Assembly (NCBI RefSeq): GCF_025770735.1
Contig: NZ_JAODPB010000005.1
Coordinates: 248,001-312,000, forward strand
DNA from: Shouchella tritolerans
GTDB lineage: Bacteria; Bacillota; Bacilli; Bacillales; Bacillaceae_D
DNA length: 64,000 nucleotides
Reading direction: 5' to 3'
In this document: piece by piece, positions 27,346 through 39,176 of the stretch
How the letters are laid out: the number at the start of each line of letters is the position of its first letter
Numbering within the stretch: position 1 is the first letter of the stretch
Program-made: the position numbers and the translations under genes
Notes under the pieces: generated by a model
The model's input: only the letters and a program-made list of their open reading frames with translations
Databases searched by the model: none
Told to the model about the DNA's origin: nothing

Positions 27346-28060
27346 TCTTTGCCGGTTCCTCTAGCTTATAGCCAAGGCCGCGAATCGTTTTAATATAGAC
27401 TGGTTTTTTAGAATTAGGCTCAATCTTGTCGCGGAGGTGGCTAATATGCACGTCCACAATTCGCGTATCGCCAACAAATTCATAGTTCCATACAGCGTTC
27501 AGAAGCTGGTCTCTTGTAAGCACCCGCCCTTTATGGTCTGCCAAATAAACAAGCAGTTCAAACTCTTTTGGCGTTAATGTGAGCAGTTCTTTTTTGACGT
27601 AAACTTCGTAGTTTTGCGGATAAATCGTCAAATCCGCAATTTGAATGCTTTTGCCTTTTCCCTGTTCATTCTTTGCCGCGGCTCCGCCTGTTTGTTCAAT
27701 TCGACGAAGGATTGCCCGTACGCGCGCGGTCACTTCCCGTGGGGAGAACGGCTTTGTCATGTAATCGTCAGCCCCAAGTTCTAAGCCAAGAACTTTATCA
27801 AACTCATCATCTTTGGCGGTAAGCATGAGAATCGGCACAAAAATTTGTTCTTGTCTTAGCTGCCGACATACATCCATGCCATCCATGCCAGGGAGCATGA
27901 GGTCCAGGATAATGAGGTCAAAATCTGCTTCTTTTGCTCGGTCAAAACCCGCTTGGCCATCCAATTTGGTTTCGACTTCAAAACCCGCTTGCTCTAAATT
28001 GTATTGCAAGAGCGTCGAGATGGACGGTTCGTCATCAACTACGAGTATCCGCTTTGCCAT
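27338..28060 (-). CDS. phoP: Response regulator PhoP
   Basis: OmpR-class regulator of 240 residues controlling phosphate-starvation genes. Receiver domain with Asp9/Asp10 (VVDDEPS), phospho-acceptor Asp53 (ILDLMLPGMDG) and Lys in LTAKDDEFD; C-terminal winged helix (LTPKEFELLVYLA, TIRGLGYKLE). Coupled to phoR by overlap. A TATACT element lies upstream near 28118 but the promoter is not clear. Confidence 0.95.
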   Translation of the reverse strand: MAKRILVVDDEPSISTLLQYNLEQAGFEVETKLDGQAGFDRAKEADFDLIILDLMLPGMDGMDVCRQLRQEQIFVPILMLTAKDDEFDKVLGLELGADDYMTKPFSPREVTARVRAILRRIEQTGGAAAKNEQGKGKSIQIADLTIYPQNYEVYVKKELLTLTPKEFELLVYLADHKGRVLTRDQLLNAVWNYEFVGDTRIVDVHISHLRDKIEPNSKKPVYIKTIRGLGYKLEEPAKNE

Positions 28061-28132
28061 AGGTGCTTCCTACACTCCTAACTTTTTGATTTGAACGGTC
28101 TCTCTCTTTATAATGCTAGTATAGCAAACTTT

Positions 28133-28600
28133 TTACTCATATCCCTCTTCATCAGGCAAAATAATCCGATATGGCACCGGGGAATTTAAAACCGTAGACG
28201 TATTGATCGTTCCATACGGAATAAGACGGTCAATTAATTTCCTCATACTGCCTACATCTGATACGGCTGCTTTAATAAAGTAGCTCACTTCACCTGTTAC
28301 TCGGTGGCATTCAATAATGTCATGCTCCTGTTGTACCATCTCTTCAAATTCCACTACAGGTACTTTTAAACCACTGACTTGGATCAGCAACAGTATATCT
28401 TTTCCAATTTTTTTCAGCGAGACGCGTGTGGTGAAATTTTCAATAATGCCTTTCTCTTGAAGCCGCAACAGCCTTTCCGACATGCTGGGACGGCTTAACG
28501 ACAATTCTTTTGATAATTCACTGATTGTCATTCGCGCATTCTCCTGCAACAGTTTCAGAATATCGCGATCCATTTTATCCATTTCAGTCACCTTTTTCAA
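28133..28600 (-). CDS. Lrp/AsnC-family transcriptional regulator
   Basis: 155 residues: N-terminal winged HTH (DKMDRDILKLLQENARMTISELSKEL, then SRPSMSERLLRLQEKGII) and a C-terminal RAM ligand-binding domain. Amino acids are usual effectors. It sits between phoP and mdh, which are adjacent in B. subtilis, and has a long empty region upstream, so it may control only itself or distant genes. Target unknown. Confidence 0.9.
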   Translation of the reverse strand: MKKVTEMDKMDRDILKLLQENARMTISELSKELSLSRPSMSERLLRLQEKGIIENFTTRVSLKKIGKDILLLIQVSGLKVPVVEFEEMVQQEHDIIECHRVTGEVSYFIKAAVSDVGSMRKLIDRLIPYGTINTSTVLNSPVPYRIILPDEEGYE

Positions 28601-29039
28601 ATTGAATCAAAATGAATAGTAAACACTTCATTCATTAAACCACAAATCACAACATCCTTCTAGTTGGTAAGCAAAACTCTTTAAATGTCTTATCCAATAA
28701 TGGCCCGATCGAAGATGATGGGATAACAACGATGCATGACGTGAAAAAGAGCAGCCCACATAAATAAGCATGCTCGATAACGATTTTTATTGGTTTTGGG
28801 CGTGGCTACCAACCGACCGTGTTTAGCCTATAGCCGACGTACAGATCGACACGAATACCAGCTAATTTATGGATGGGAATTTTGCATAGGTGCCCGTTTC
28901 AAGCAGACTGTACGGAAACGAAAGACTACCCTCCAAGCGGTTCTCCCCGTCTACAAGGAAATCAAAACCAAAGAAAGAGCAAAACGACATAGTGAAAAAG
29001 GATCTATACGAGACGATCATCGACGAAAAAACGGTCGAT
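28601..29039. other. Gene-poor gap between mdh and the Lrp-type gene
   Basis: About 440 bases with no convincing gene. The minus-strand part near 28610-28660 probably carries the promoter of the Lrp-type gene. On the plus strand an 88-codon frame (28790-29056) has odd composition. In another frame 28992-29063 reads Val-Lys-Lys-Asp-Leu-Tyr-Glu-Thr-Ile-Ile-Asp-Glu-Lys and stops after 23 codons, which looks more protein-like and could be the decayed front of a lost gene. Confidence 0.4.
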
Positions 29040-29084
29040 CAAGAAAATGGGAGTAGAGCTTAAGTCAAATCTCTACTCCCATTC
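29040..29084 (-). terminator. Terminator after mdh
   Basis: Thirteen-base perfect stem (AATGGGAGTAGAG/CTCTACTCCCATT) followed by TTCTT on the minus strand. Confidence 0.85.
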
Positions 29085-29122
29085 TTCAATTTAAAGGCTC
29101 TTGGAACAGCCTCTGCTTCCTA

Positions 29123-30067
29123 TTACTCCGCTGGCAATGCTGCCATTACATTGCGAACGGATTGCACGGATTTGTCCAGTTGTGCTTTTTCTTCTTCTGT
29201 CAAGTCGAGCTCAATGACTTTCTCAATGCCGTCACCGCCAAGAATGGTCGGTACGCCCAAGTACAGGTCATGTTGACCATACTCGCCCTCGAGGTAGGCA
29301 ATCGTTGGGATAATGCGTTTTTTGTCTTTTAAAATCGCTTCAACCATTTGTGTAAGCGATGCAGCCGGCGCATAATAGGCGCTGCCATTACCTAGCAAGC
29401 TAACGATTTCGCCGCCGCCTTTACGCGTACGTTCGACAATTTCTTCAATCCGTTCTGAGGAGATCAGTTTTGTTAGCGGCACTCCGCCCGCTGCTGAATA
29501 ACGGATAAGAGGAACCATATCATCTCCATGGCCGCCTAAGACAAAACCAGTAACATCCTCAACGGATACGTTTAGTTCTTGGGCAACAAACGTACGGAAA
29601 CGTGCTGTGTCAAGAACGCCAGACTGGCCGATGACACGGTTTTTCGGAAAGCCAGATTCTTTATAAACTGTATAAGTCATCGCATCAGCCGGGTTGGTCA
29701 AAACGATAATATAGCTGTTAGGCGAATACTTAACAACTTCTTTTGTGACAGACTTCATGATTTTTGCATTTGTGGCTACAAGATCATCACGGCTCATTCC
29801 CGGTTTGCGTGCAATACCAGCCGTAATGACAACGACATCCGAATCTTTCGTATCTTCGTAGCTAGAGGTACCGATGACCGTTGAATCGACGCCTTGGACA
29901 GGTGTAGACTCAAGCATATCAAGGGCCTTTCCTTTCGTAGGACCTTCCATGTTTGGAATATCCACTAAAACAACATCCCCTAGCTCTTTTTGGGCAACCA
30001 TAAGCGCAGTGGTAGCTCCTGTAAAGCCACCGCCGATTACAGAAATTTTTCTTCGTTTAATTGCCAT
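29123..30067 (-). CDS. mdh: Malate dehydrogenase
   Basis: NAD-dependent malate/oxaloacetate enzyme, LDH-like type. 314 residues from the ATG at 30067, which follows GGAG by eight bases; a start nine bases upstream is less likely. Rossmann motif [15 protein letters not shown], catalytic His in [12 protein letters not shown], substrate arginines in [11 protein letters not shown]. Last gene of citZ-icd-mdh. Confidence 0.97.
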   Translation of the reverse strand: MAIKRRKISVIGGGFTGATTALMVAQKELGDVVLVDIPNMEGPTKGKALDMLESTPVQGVDSTVIGTSSYEDTKDSDVVVITAGIARKPGMSRDDLVATNAKIMKSVTKEVVKYSPNSYIIVLTNPADAMTYTVYKESGFPKNRVIGQSGVLDTARFRTFVAQELNVSVEDVTGFVLGGHGDDMVPLIRYSAAGGVPLTKLISSERIEEIVERTRKGGGEIVSLLGNGSAYYAPAASLTQMVEAILKDKKRIIPTIAYLEGEYGQHDLYLGVPTILGGDGIEKVIELDLTEEEKAQLDKSVQSVRNVMAALPAE

Positions 30068-30117
30068 GCCAAACACTCCTCAACATGTGTAGTCAATCTG
30101 CCTATCACGAAATAGAT

Positions 30118-31383
30118 TTATAGATTTTTGATCAATTCGTCTGCAAATCCTGAGCAAGACACTTCTGTTGCGCCATCCATCAAGCGAGCAAAATCATAGG
30201 TGACAACTTTGCTGGCAATCGTTTTGTCCATTGACGCCATAATCAAATCTGCTGCTTCTGTCCAACCAAGGTGACGCAAAAGCAGTTCTCCTGACAACAG
30301 GACGGAGGAAGGGTTGACTTTGTCGAGTCCTGCGTATTTTGGCGCTGTGCCATGTGTCGCTTCAAAAATGGCATGACCTGTATCATAGTTGATGTTTGCC
30401 CCTGGAGCAATGCCAATTCCGCCTACTTGGGCAGCAAGAGCATCAGAAATGTAATCGCCGTTTAAGTTCATCGTCGCAACCACATCAAACTCTTTCGGGC
30501 GAGTCAAAATTTGCTGCAAGAAAATGTCCGCAATGGCATCTTTCACAATGATTTTGCCAGCAGCTTCTGCTTCGCTTTGCGCTTTATCGGCAGCTTCGCG
30601 GCCACTTTCTTCAACAATTTTATCGTACTCAGCCCATGTAAATACTTTATCGCCGAACTCACGCTCAGCTAGTTCGTAACCCCAGTTTTTAAACGCGCCT
30701 TCGGTAAATTTCATAATGTTGCCTTTATGGACAAGCGTGACGCTCTTGCGTCCTTCATCAAGTGCGTATTGGATGGCCGAACGGACTAGGCGCTCTGTTC
30801 CTTCCTTCGATACAGGTTTTACACCGATGCCAGAAGTTTCAGGGAAACGGATATTGGTTGCGCCAAGCTCATCTTGCAAAAAGGCAATAAGCTTTTTCAC
30901 TTCGTCAGAGCCTTCTTTAAATTCAATCCCTGCATAAATATCTTCTGTATTTTCCCGGAAGATGACCATATCCGTATCCTCAGGACGTTTCACTGGAGAT
31001 GGCACTCCTGTAAAATAGCGGACTGGACGGAGACACGTGAACAAATCAAGCTCTTGACGGAGTGCCACGTTTAATGAGCGGATACCACCGCCAATTGGCG
31101 TTGTTAAAGGTCCTTTAATCGCAATTAAATACTCGCGAACTGCGTCAAGCGTTTCTGCTGGAAGCCATTCCCCCGTTTGATTGTACGCTTTTTCGCCAGC
31201 AAGAATTTCTTTCCAGTGGATTTTACGCTCACCGTTGTATGCTTTTTCAACTGCGGCATCGAGAACACGAGAAGCTGCTGCCCAAATGTCTGGGCCTGTG
31301 CCGTCGCCTTCAATGAATGGTACGATTGGCTCGTTTGGAACGTTTAAAACACCGTTTTGAGTTTGGATTTTTTCTGCTGCCAT
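30118..31383 (-). CDS. icd: Isocitrate dehydrogenase (NADP)
   Basis: Oxidative decarboxylation of isocitrate. 421 residues, prokaryotic NADP type, with [12 protein letters not shown] at the N-terminus, the serine loop [17 protein letters not shown] and the ENTEDIYAG motif, and the late [10 protein letters not shown]. Central gene of citZ-icd-mdh with a clear AGGAGG site. Confidence 0.97.
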   Translation of the reverse strand: MAAEKIQTQNGVLNVPNEPIVPFIEGDGTGPDIWAAASRVLDAAVEKAYNGERKIHWKEILAGEKAYNQTGEWLPAETLDAVREYLIAIKGPLTTPIGGGIRSLNVALRQELDLFTCLRPVRYFTGVPSPVKRPEDTDMVIFRENTEDIYAGIEFKEGSDEVKKLIAFLQDELGATNIRFPETSGIGVKPVSKEGTERLVRSAIQYALDEGRKSVTLVHKGNIMKFTEGAFKNWGYELAEREFGDKVFTWAEYDKIVEESGREAADKAQSEAEAAGKIIVKDAIADIFLQQILTRPKEFDVVATMNLNGDYISDALAAQVGGIGIAPGANINYDTGHAIFEATHGTAPKYAGLDKVNPSSVLLSGELLLRHLGWTEAADLIMASMDKTIASKVVTYDFARLMDGATEVSCSGFADELIKNL

Positions 31384-31435
31384 GGTAAAACCTCCTAAGG
31401 ATGTTTATGTAGAACGGAGTTTCCTCCGCCTAGGA

Positions 31436-32551
31436 CTATCGTGTTTCTACTGATTTGTAGCTGCGTTTGTTCGGGCCGACATACTCAGCACGTGGACGGA
31501 TCAGGCGGTTGTTTGCATACTGTTCGAGGATATGGGCAATCCAGCCAGATGTACGGCTGATCGCAAAAATCGGCGTGAACAAATCATGTTTAATCCCAAG
31601 ACTATGGTATACAGTCGCTGAATAAAAATCAACGTTTGGCAGCAAGCCTTTTTCGTTGGTGACCAATTCTTCAATCCGCAAAGACATGTCGTACCATTTT
31701 GATTCTTTAATAACGTCTGTTAGTTGTTTTGACATTTCCCGCAAATGCTTGGCCCGAGGATCGCCATTTTTGTATACACGATGGCCAAAGCCCATGATTT
31801 TCTCTTTATTATCAAGCGCTTTCCGGATATACGGTTCCACCTGGTCAAAATCTTCGATTTCTAGGAGCATTTTCATAACGCCTTCATTTGCACCGCCATG
31901 AAGTGGTCCTTTTAATGCGCCAATCGCCGCTGTAATGCCTGAATATATATCAGACAGCGTAGCTACACAAACGCGCGCCGTAAACGTCGAGGCGTTTAGT
32001 TCATGATCGGCATGGAGCACAAGCGCTTTATTAAAAGCTTCTACTGATATGGCATCCGGATTTTCGCCTGTTAACATGTATAGGAAATTCGCTGCAAACG
32101 ACAACTCCTTGTTTGGAGCAATCGGTTCCTTGCCAGAACGAATTCGCTCAAAGCCGGCGACAATCGTAGGAATTTTTGCTTGAAGTTTAATCGCTTTGCG
32201 GTAATTTTTTTCTTCCTCGACTGATTCTGCCTCGTCATCAAACAAACCAAGCATCGAAACCGATGTACGCAGGGCAGCCATTGGATGAATGCTATCGATT
32301 GGATAGGCTTTCATTTGTGCGAAAATTTCATCGGGGACACTTGCTTGTTCAGCAAGCTCTTTTGAAAACGATTCCAACTCTTCTTTCGTAGGCAATTCAC
32401 CATTCCACAGCAAATAAACGACCTCTTCAAAGCTGGCATTTTCCGCCAGGTCGTCAATGCCATAACCATGGTACGTTAATTCATCATCAATAATGGAGCT
32501 AACGCTCGATTGTGTTGCCACAATACCTTCTAAACCGCGAGTTGTAGTCAC
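31436..32551 (-). CDS. citZ: Citrate synthase
   Basis: Condenses oxaloacetate with acetyl-CoA. 371 residues starting at a GTG behind AAGGAGAG. The active-site histidines and aspartate are visible: LHGGANE (His), GFGHRVYK (His) and the later Asp-containing SATVYHSLGI region; HADHELNASTF is also conserved. First gene of citZ-icd-mdh, as in B. subtilis. Confidence 0.97.
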   Translation of the reverse strand: MTTTRGLEGIVATQSSVSSIIDDELTYHGYGIDDLAENASFEEVVYLLWNGELPTKEELESFSKELAEQASVPDEIFAQMKAYPIDSIHPMAALRTSVSMLGLFDDEAESVEEEKNYRKAIKLQAKIPTIVAGFERIRSGKEPIAPNKELSFAANFLYMLTGENPDAISVEAFNKALVLHADHELNASTFTARVCVATLSDIYSGITAAIGALKGPLHGGANEGVMKMLLEIEDFDQVEPYIRKALDNKEKIMGFGHRVYKNGDPRAKHLREMSKQLTDVIKESKWYDMSLRIEELVTNEKGLLPNVDFYSATVYHSLGIKHDLFTPIFAISRTSGWIAHILEQYANNRLIRPRAEYVGPNKRSYKSVETR

Positions 32552-32648
32552 CTTTATCTCTCCTTTTCTCTAAATATAATCCCTTCGCGTACAACGCCTG
32601 GTAAAGCGGTTACGAAAAACGTCGTAAAGGATGATACGGTCGTGACAC

Positions 32649-33122
32649 TTATCCCCATAGTTGGGCGATGTATTGGATAGCGCGCATCGTCAAATAAGCA
32701 ATGCCTGCACCAATTAAAGGGCCGACCGCAACGCCGTTTAAAAAAGAAACAGCGACGATGGTGCCAAGTACGAGGGCAGCTGTAATATGCGGATCGTTTT
32801 TCAGCAAGTCAATCCCACTTGCAGCTACGAGCGCAACAGCGATGCCGCTGCCAAGCGCAACCCATGCATACAATGATTTTGTTGCTTCTCCCAGCTGTTT
32901 GAACCCAATATCCCCTGTAGCAATCGGCACAAGGACAGCTATGGTAATAATGGTGACGCCAAGGTTGATTCCTTTTGCCTGCATGAGAGGAAACACTTTA
33001 TCTCCAAGCCCTGTCCATTTTATAAGTAACAAAACGGAAATAGCGATGATTAAAGATTGGTTCTTTGCAATAAGGGCGATAGCCATTAATAGCAGCAAAA
33101 ACAAGGTACTCTGAGATAACAA
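32649..33122 (-). CDS. ytwI: DUF441 membrane protein
   Basis: Hydrophobic protein of 157 residues with four predicted helices and the Gly/Ala-rich repeats typical of DUF441 (GVAVGPLIGAGIAYL). The start is a TTG behind GGAGGAG. Lies between fxsA and citZ as ytwI does in B. subtilis. Function unknown. Confidence 0.88.
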   Translation of the reverse strand: MLSQSTLFLLLLMAIALIAKNQSLIIAISVLLLIKWTGLGDKVFPLMQAKGINLGVTIITIAVLVPIATGDIGFKQLGEATKSLYAWVALGSGIAVALVAASGIDLLKNDPHITAALVLGTIVAVSFLNGVAVGPLIGAGIAYLTMRAIQYIAQLWG

Positions 33123-33207
33123 TGATTTCTCCTCCAGCTTAAACTAGGCAATTCATATCATAACACAGTTTTGCAAATTCGGCTATATCCCACAGATTCA
33201 GACAAAC

Positions 33208-33603
33208 TTAGCGCCGTTTGATCACGGTCCAGTTCCCTTTTGTCATGCTGCTATGAACGATTTTCAGCAAAAGGGCTTTTACAATCGCGCGCGTCCATGG
33301 AATAAGGCAAAATAAACCAATGACGTCGGTTAAAAAACCTGGCATGACAAGTAAAATGCCACCAAACAAAATGCACAAACCATCGAGCAAAGCATGGCTT
33401 GGGATTTGGCTGTTTTGCATTTGCAGACGAGCAAGACGGTACACTTGCATCCCTTGCTTTCTGGCAAAAACAAAGCCTAATATGGACGTGGCAAACATAA
33501 GAAGCAGCGTTTGCCATATGCCTAGCCAATTGACAAAGGCCGTAATGATAAATAGTTCCAATACAGGAATCGCGATCGCAACGACGACAATCGATTTCTT
33601 CAT
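33208..33603 (-). CDS. fxsA: FxsA-family membrane protein
   Basis: 131 residues from the ATG at 33603; helices at about 5-25, 27-45 and 75-105, the last with LFGGILLVMPGFLTDVIGL, the FxsA signature. E. coli FxsA relieves F-plasmid exclusion of phage T7, but the native role is unknown. Basic C-terminus (VIKRR). Lies downstream of pyk behind a terminator. Confidence 0.9.
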   Translation of the reverse strand: MKKSIVVVAIAIPVLELFIITAFVNWLGIWQTLLLMFATSILGFVFARKQGMQVYRLARLQMQNSQIPSHALLDGLCILFGGILLVMPGFLTDVIGLFCLIPWTRAIVKALLLKIVHSSMTKGNWTVIKRR

Positions 33604-33629
33604 TGTTCGTACCACCTTTGCCGACTGTA

Positions 33630-33656
33630 AAAAAGGAGAGGCTCACCTCTCCTTTT
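33630..33656 (-). terminator. Terminator between pyk and fxsA
   Basis: Stem AAAAGGAGAGG/CCTCTCCTTTT followed by TTTTTT on the minus strand. Confidence 0.9.
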
Positions 33657-33692
33657 CAGACTGTAGACAAACGCTCGCATACATCAGTGTTT
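33657..33692 (+). repeat. Partial copy of the dispersed intergenic repeat
   Basis: Reads CAGACTGTAGACAAACGCTC then GCATACATCAG, closely matching the start of the element at 20346-20495 as read on the minus strand (GACTGAAGACAAGCGCTCGC, ATACGTC). The rest of the element is not present. As at coaE, this end touches a terminator hairpin. Confidence 0.6.
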
Positions 33693-33728
33693 GCCAAGCA
33701 TTTTCTATCAGTCAGTTTGATTCTTCTA

Positions 33729-35483
33729 TTATAATACACGGGCTTGGCCGCTGTAAATGTTTCCGCTAATGCAATCCACAGTCACTTCATCGCCGTCTTG
33801 GAAACGTTCAAGGGCATTGGCGACACCAACGACAACAGGCGTGCTTAAGTTTAAGCCAACAACGGCAGCATGGGATGTAAGGCCGCCTTCTACAGTAACG
33901 ACAGCAGCAGCTTTTTCGAACGCTTCGATCATGTCTTTATCTGTTGACTTCGTTACAAGCACAGAACCTTCCGTTACTTTTTCAATCGCTTCTTTTGCGT
34001 CACGGGCAACAACGACTTTTCCCGATGCAGAGCGTCGTCCGATGCCTTGTCCTTTTGCTGCTACTTCTCCAAGCATATGGACTTTCATTAAATTCGTTGT
34101 ACCTGACTCCCCAACTGGAACACCAGCGGTAATGATAACAAGGTCGCCTTGTTTCACCACCCCTGTAGCGACTGCCGCTTCAACCGTACGGTCTAACATT
34201 TCGTCTGTTGTATTCGCTTGTTCTCCAAGTATTGGCGTAACACCCCACACAAGCGCCATTCTCCGGTAGGCACGCTCATTGCTCGTCACGGCCAAGATTG
34301 GCGATTTCGGCCGGAAACGCGATGTCATCCGTGCCGTATAGCCACTTTCTGTCGCTGTTAAGATCGCAGCAGCATTCAAGTTTGAAGCAGTATATGCAAC
34401 GGACTGGCCAATTGCACTTGTAATCGATGTTTTCACTTCTTTACTTTTCCGACGCAGCATGTTTTCATAATTGAGGGCTTGTTCTGTTCGTTCGGCAATA
34501 TTGTGCATCGTTTGCACCGATTCTACAGGGTAATCACCAGCAGCAGTTTCCCCAGAAAGCATAATGGCGTCTGTCCCATCAAAAATGGCGTTGGCAACAT
34601 CGCTTGCTTCAGCACGGGTAGGACGCGGGTTACGTTGCATGGAATCAAGCATTTGCGTGGCAGTAATGACCGGCTTGGCCAACTCATTGCATTTTTTAAT
34701 GAGCTGCTTTTGCACAAGCGGTACTTCCTCTGCTGGAATTTCTACACCTAAGTCTCCCCTTGCGACCATAAGGCCATCCGATACTTCAAGAATTTCGTCG
34801 ATATTGTCAACGCCTTCTTGGTTTTCGATTTTTGGGATGATCGCTGTATCCGCAGCGCCATGCTTTTCAAGGAGCTCGCGGATTTCTAAAACATCGGAAG
34901 CGCGGCGCACAAAGGAAGCAGCTATAAAGTCGACTTTTTGCTCAATCCCAAATACAATGTCAGCTGCATCTTTTTCGGTCATCCCTGGGAGGTTGACGCT
35001 AACATTTGGGACGTTGACGCCTTTCTTGTTTTTCAGTACGCCACTGTTGCGCACAATCGTAACCAGCTCAGTGTCGCGGATTTCCTTTACCTCAAGCCCA
35101 ATTAAGCCATCATCGAGTAAGATCGTACTTCCGACTTCTACATCCTCGCAAAGCCCTGGATACGTAATGGAGATCTTTTCTTTCGTCCCTTGGACTTCAT
35201 TCATTGACACAATGAGCTCTTGCCCTTTCTCAAGTTCAATCGCTCCGCCTTCTACCGTTTGTGTCCGGATTTCTGGCCCTTTTGTGTCAAGTAGAATAGC
35301 AACCGTTTTTCCAGTCCGTTTTGCCGCTTCGCGAATGTTTTTAATCCGGGCGCCGTGCTCTTCAAAATCCCCGTGTGAAAAATTCAAACGGGCTACATTC
35401 ATCCCTGCTTCAATGAGTGCCGTTAGTTTTTCAAGTGATTCACTTGCTGGTCCAATCGTACAAACAATTTTTGTTTTACGCAT
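33729..35483 (-). CDS. pyk: Pyruvate kinase with C-terminal PEP-utiliser domain
   Basis: Converts PEP and ADP to pyruvate and ATP. 584 residues: barrel domain ([30 protein letters not shown]), C-terminal alpha/beta domain, and the extra approximately 100-residue PEP-utiliser-like domain found in Bacillus enzymes ([11 protein letters not shown], in which the motif keeps the TSHA form). Follows pfkA with a short gap and is co-transcribed with it. Confidence 0.97.
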   Translation of the reverse strand: MRKTKIVCTIGPASESLEKLTALIEAGMNVARLNFSHGDFEEHGARIKNIREAAKRTGKTVAILLDTKGPEIRTQTVEGGAIELEKGQELIVSMNEVQGTKEKISITYPGLCEDVEVGSTILLDDGLIGLEVKEIRDTELVTIVRNSGVLKNKKGVNVPNVSVNLPGMTEKDAADIVFGIEQKVDFIAASFVRRASDVLEIRELLEKHGAADTAIIPKIENQEGVDNIDEILEVSDGLMVARGDLGVEIPAEEVPLVQKQLIKKCNELAKPVITATQMLDSMQRNPRPTRAEASDVANAIFDGTDAIMLSGETAAGDYPVESVQTMHNIAERTEQALNYENMLRRKSKEVKTSITSAIGQSVAYTASNLNAAAILTATESGYTARMTSRFRPKSPILAVTSNERAYRRMALVWGVTPILGEQANTTDEMLDRTVEAAVATGVVKQGDLVIITAGVPVGESGTTNLMKVHMLGEVAAKGQGIGRRSASGKVVVARDAKEAIEKVTEGSVLVTKSTDKDMIEAFEKAAAVVTVEGGLTSHAAVVGLNLSTPVVVGVANALERFQDGDEVTVDCISGNIYSGQARVL

Positions 35484-35510
35484 ACGTTCCTCCTTATAAA
35501 TGTGCTGCTG

Positions 35511-37593
<2,083 letters not shown>

Positions 37594-37612
37594 TGGTTAT
37601 ATCCTCCCTTTG

Positions 37613-38455
37613 TTACTGATGCATCGCCAACAGCTTAGTCAGCGTTTCTTTCATTTCTAGCCTTGGAATGACACGATCAAGCTGGCCATGCTCCAAGAGA
37701 AATTCTGCTGTCTGAAAGTCTTCAGGAAGTTCCTGACGAATGGTCTGTTCAATAATGCGCCGCCCAGCGAAGCCAATCAGTGCTTTCGGTTCGGCAAAAT
37801 TGTAATCGCCAAGAGAAGCGAAACTAGCAGATACGCCACCCGTCGTCGGGTTGGTCATAATCGAAATATAAAGACCCCCTGCTCGGTTTAACCGCTCAAG
37901 GGCGGCGCTCGTTTTGGCCATTTGCATGAGACTGAGCATGCCTTCTTGCATACGTGCTCCCCCTGAAGCAGCAAAAATAAGCAACGGAACGTTTGTTTCA
38001 GTGGCCAATTCAATTGCCCTCGTTAGCTTTTCCCCGACCGCTGAGCCCATGCTCGCCATCCGAAAATTGGGGTCCATTACTGCAATGACAACTGGATATC
38101 CATTTACCTTTCCTTCACCAGTGACCACCGCTTCATTCAAACCGGTTTTTTTACGGTCGCTCTCGAGCTTCTCCTCATAACCTGGAAACTGGAGTGGGTT
38201 GCCTCCTTTGACAGAGGCGAATGTTTCTTTAAACGTGCCATCGTCAATGATGGAGCCAATTCGCTCTCTCGCACTCATGCGATGGTGATGCCCGCAAGTC
38301 CGGCAAACACTCAAGTTCTTTTTTAAGTCTTTTGTATACATAATCGTGCGGCACGAAGGGCATTTGGTCATAATGCCTTCTGGCACTTCCTGCTTAGCCC
38401 GTTCAGAGGGAATCGTCGCGTACCTTTTTTTCTTTGAGAACATATCTTTTAACAT
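37613..38455 (-). CDS. accD: Acetyl-CoA carboxylase carboxyltransferase subunit beta
   Basis: Beta carboxyltransferase, 280 residues. N-terminal zinc ribbon (CPSC, then CRTC, about 32-54) and the [21 protein letters not shown] acetyl-CoA site. In operon with accA and, upstream, the GntR regulator and malic enzyme. Confidence 0.97.
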   Translation of the reverse strand: MLKDMFSKKKRYATIPSERAKQEVPEGIMTKCPSCRTIMYTKDLKKNLSVCRTCGHHHRMSARERIGSIIDDGTFKETFASVKGGNPLQFPGYEEKLESDRKKTGLNEAVVTGEGKVNGYPVVIAVMDPNFRMASMGSAVGEKLTRAIELATETNVPLLIFAASGGARMQEGMLSLMQMAKTSAALERLNRAGGLYISIMTNPTTGGVSASFASLGDYNFAEPKALIGFAGRRIIEQTIRQELPEDFQTAEFLLEHGQLDRVIPRLEMKETLTKLLAMHQ

Positions 38456-38495
38456 GATATTCGCTCCTAACTTGATGCTAAAGCCGGCTCCTTGC

Positions 38496-39161
38496 TTAAA
38501 ATCGGCTATTTTGTAAATGAAGACGCATCGCCTTTAGCGCCTGGTCACTATCACGCTTCTTTAATGCCTCCACAATTTGCTCGTGTTCTTTTATCGATAC
38601 AGGAGGACGGCCGCTCCGTTCAAGGGATTCCTTGATCGCTTCTTTATTAAAAGCAACAAGGGATTTCCAAATGTGGAACAGCAGGACGTTTTGGCATGAT
38701 TTTACAATCGTTTTATGAAAACGATAGTCTTCTTCTACAGGAAAGTCTCCTTGGTTCCACTCTTTTTTGGAACGTAAAATCAACGTGTCGAGCTTCCTGA
38801 TTTGCTCGTCTGTTATTCGCTCACAAGCGAGTTTTAACGCTTCCAACTCTATAATTCGCCTTGTCTCAGTCAAATCCTTCCTTGCCTGCTCGTCTTTTAG
38901 GACAAAAGACAACAAGAGGTCGACCAATTTATAGCTTGACGTCGCCTTCATAAACGTGCCTTCGCCTCTTCTCGTCTCAATAAGATCGAGGAGCTCAAGG
39001 CCGCGTAAAGCCTCGCGAATAGAGGAGCGACCGACATCAAGCCGGTCGCTGAGTTCCCGTTCAGAAGGAAGCTTATCGCCACTTTTTAAGCCATCGTTTT
39101 GAATCATTTCACTTACGGCCCGAATGATCTCTATATACCTTTTTGGCTGGTCAGCTGCCAT
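38496..39161 (-). CDS. GntR-family (FadR subgroup) transcriptional regulator
   Basis: 221 residues: N-terminal winged HTH ([41 protein letters not shown] split around 33-75) and a helical FCD ligand domain. In FadR-type regulators the C-terminal domain binds organic acids or acyl-CoA. It lies between malic enzyme and accD in one transcription unit, and a perfect TGGTCTGACCA palindrome sits below the promoter of that unit, so autoregulation is likely. Effector unknown; malate, or an acyl-CoA, are reasonable guesses. Confidence 0.9.
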   Translation of the reverse strand: MAADQPKRYIEIIRAVSEMIQNDGLKSGDKLPSERELSDRLDVGRSSIREALRGLELLDLIETRRGEGTFMKATSSYKLVDLLLSFVLKDEQARKDLTETRRIIELEALKLACERITDEQIRKLDTLILRSKKEWNQGDFPVEEDYRFHKTIVKSCQNVLLFHIWKSLVAFNKEAIKESLERSGRPPVSIKEHEQIVEALKKRDSDQALKAMRLHLQNSRF

Positions 39162-39176
39162 TTTTCACTCGCCCAA

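Noticed and set aside
28790-29056. 88-codon plus-strand frame as a possible gene
   Set aside because: No good ribosome binding site and odd composition; another frame in the same region looks more protein-like but is only 23 codons. Treated as possible decayed sequence.
34564-35499. Long open frame (311 codons) on the plus strand opposite pyk
   Set aside because: Exactly antisense to a strongly conserved pyruvate kinase gene; Ser/Thr/Phe-rich composition typical of a shadow frame and no ribosome binding site.
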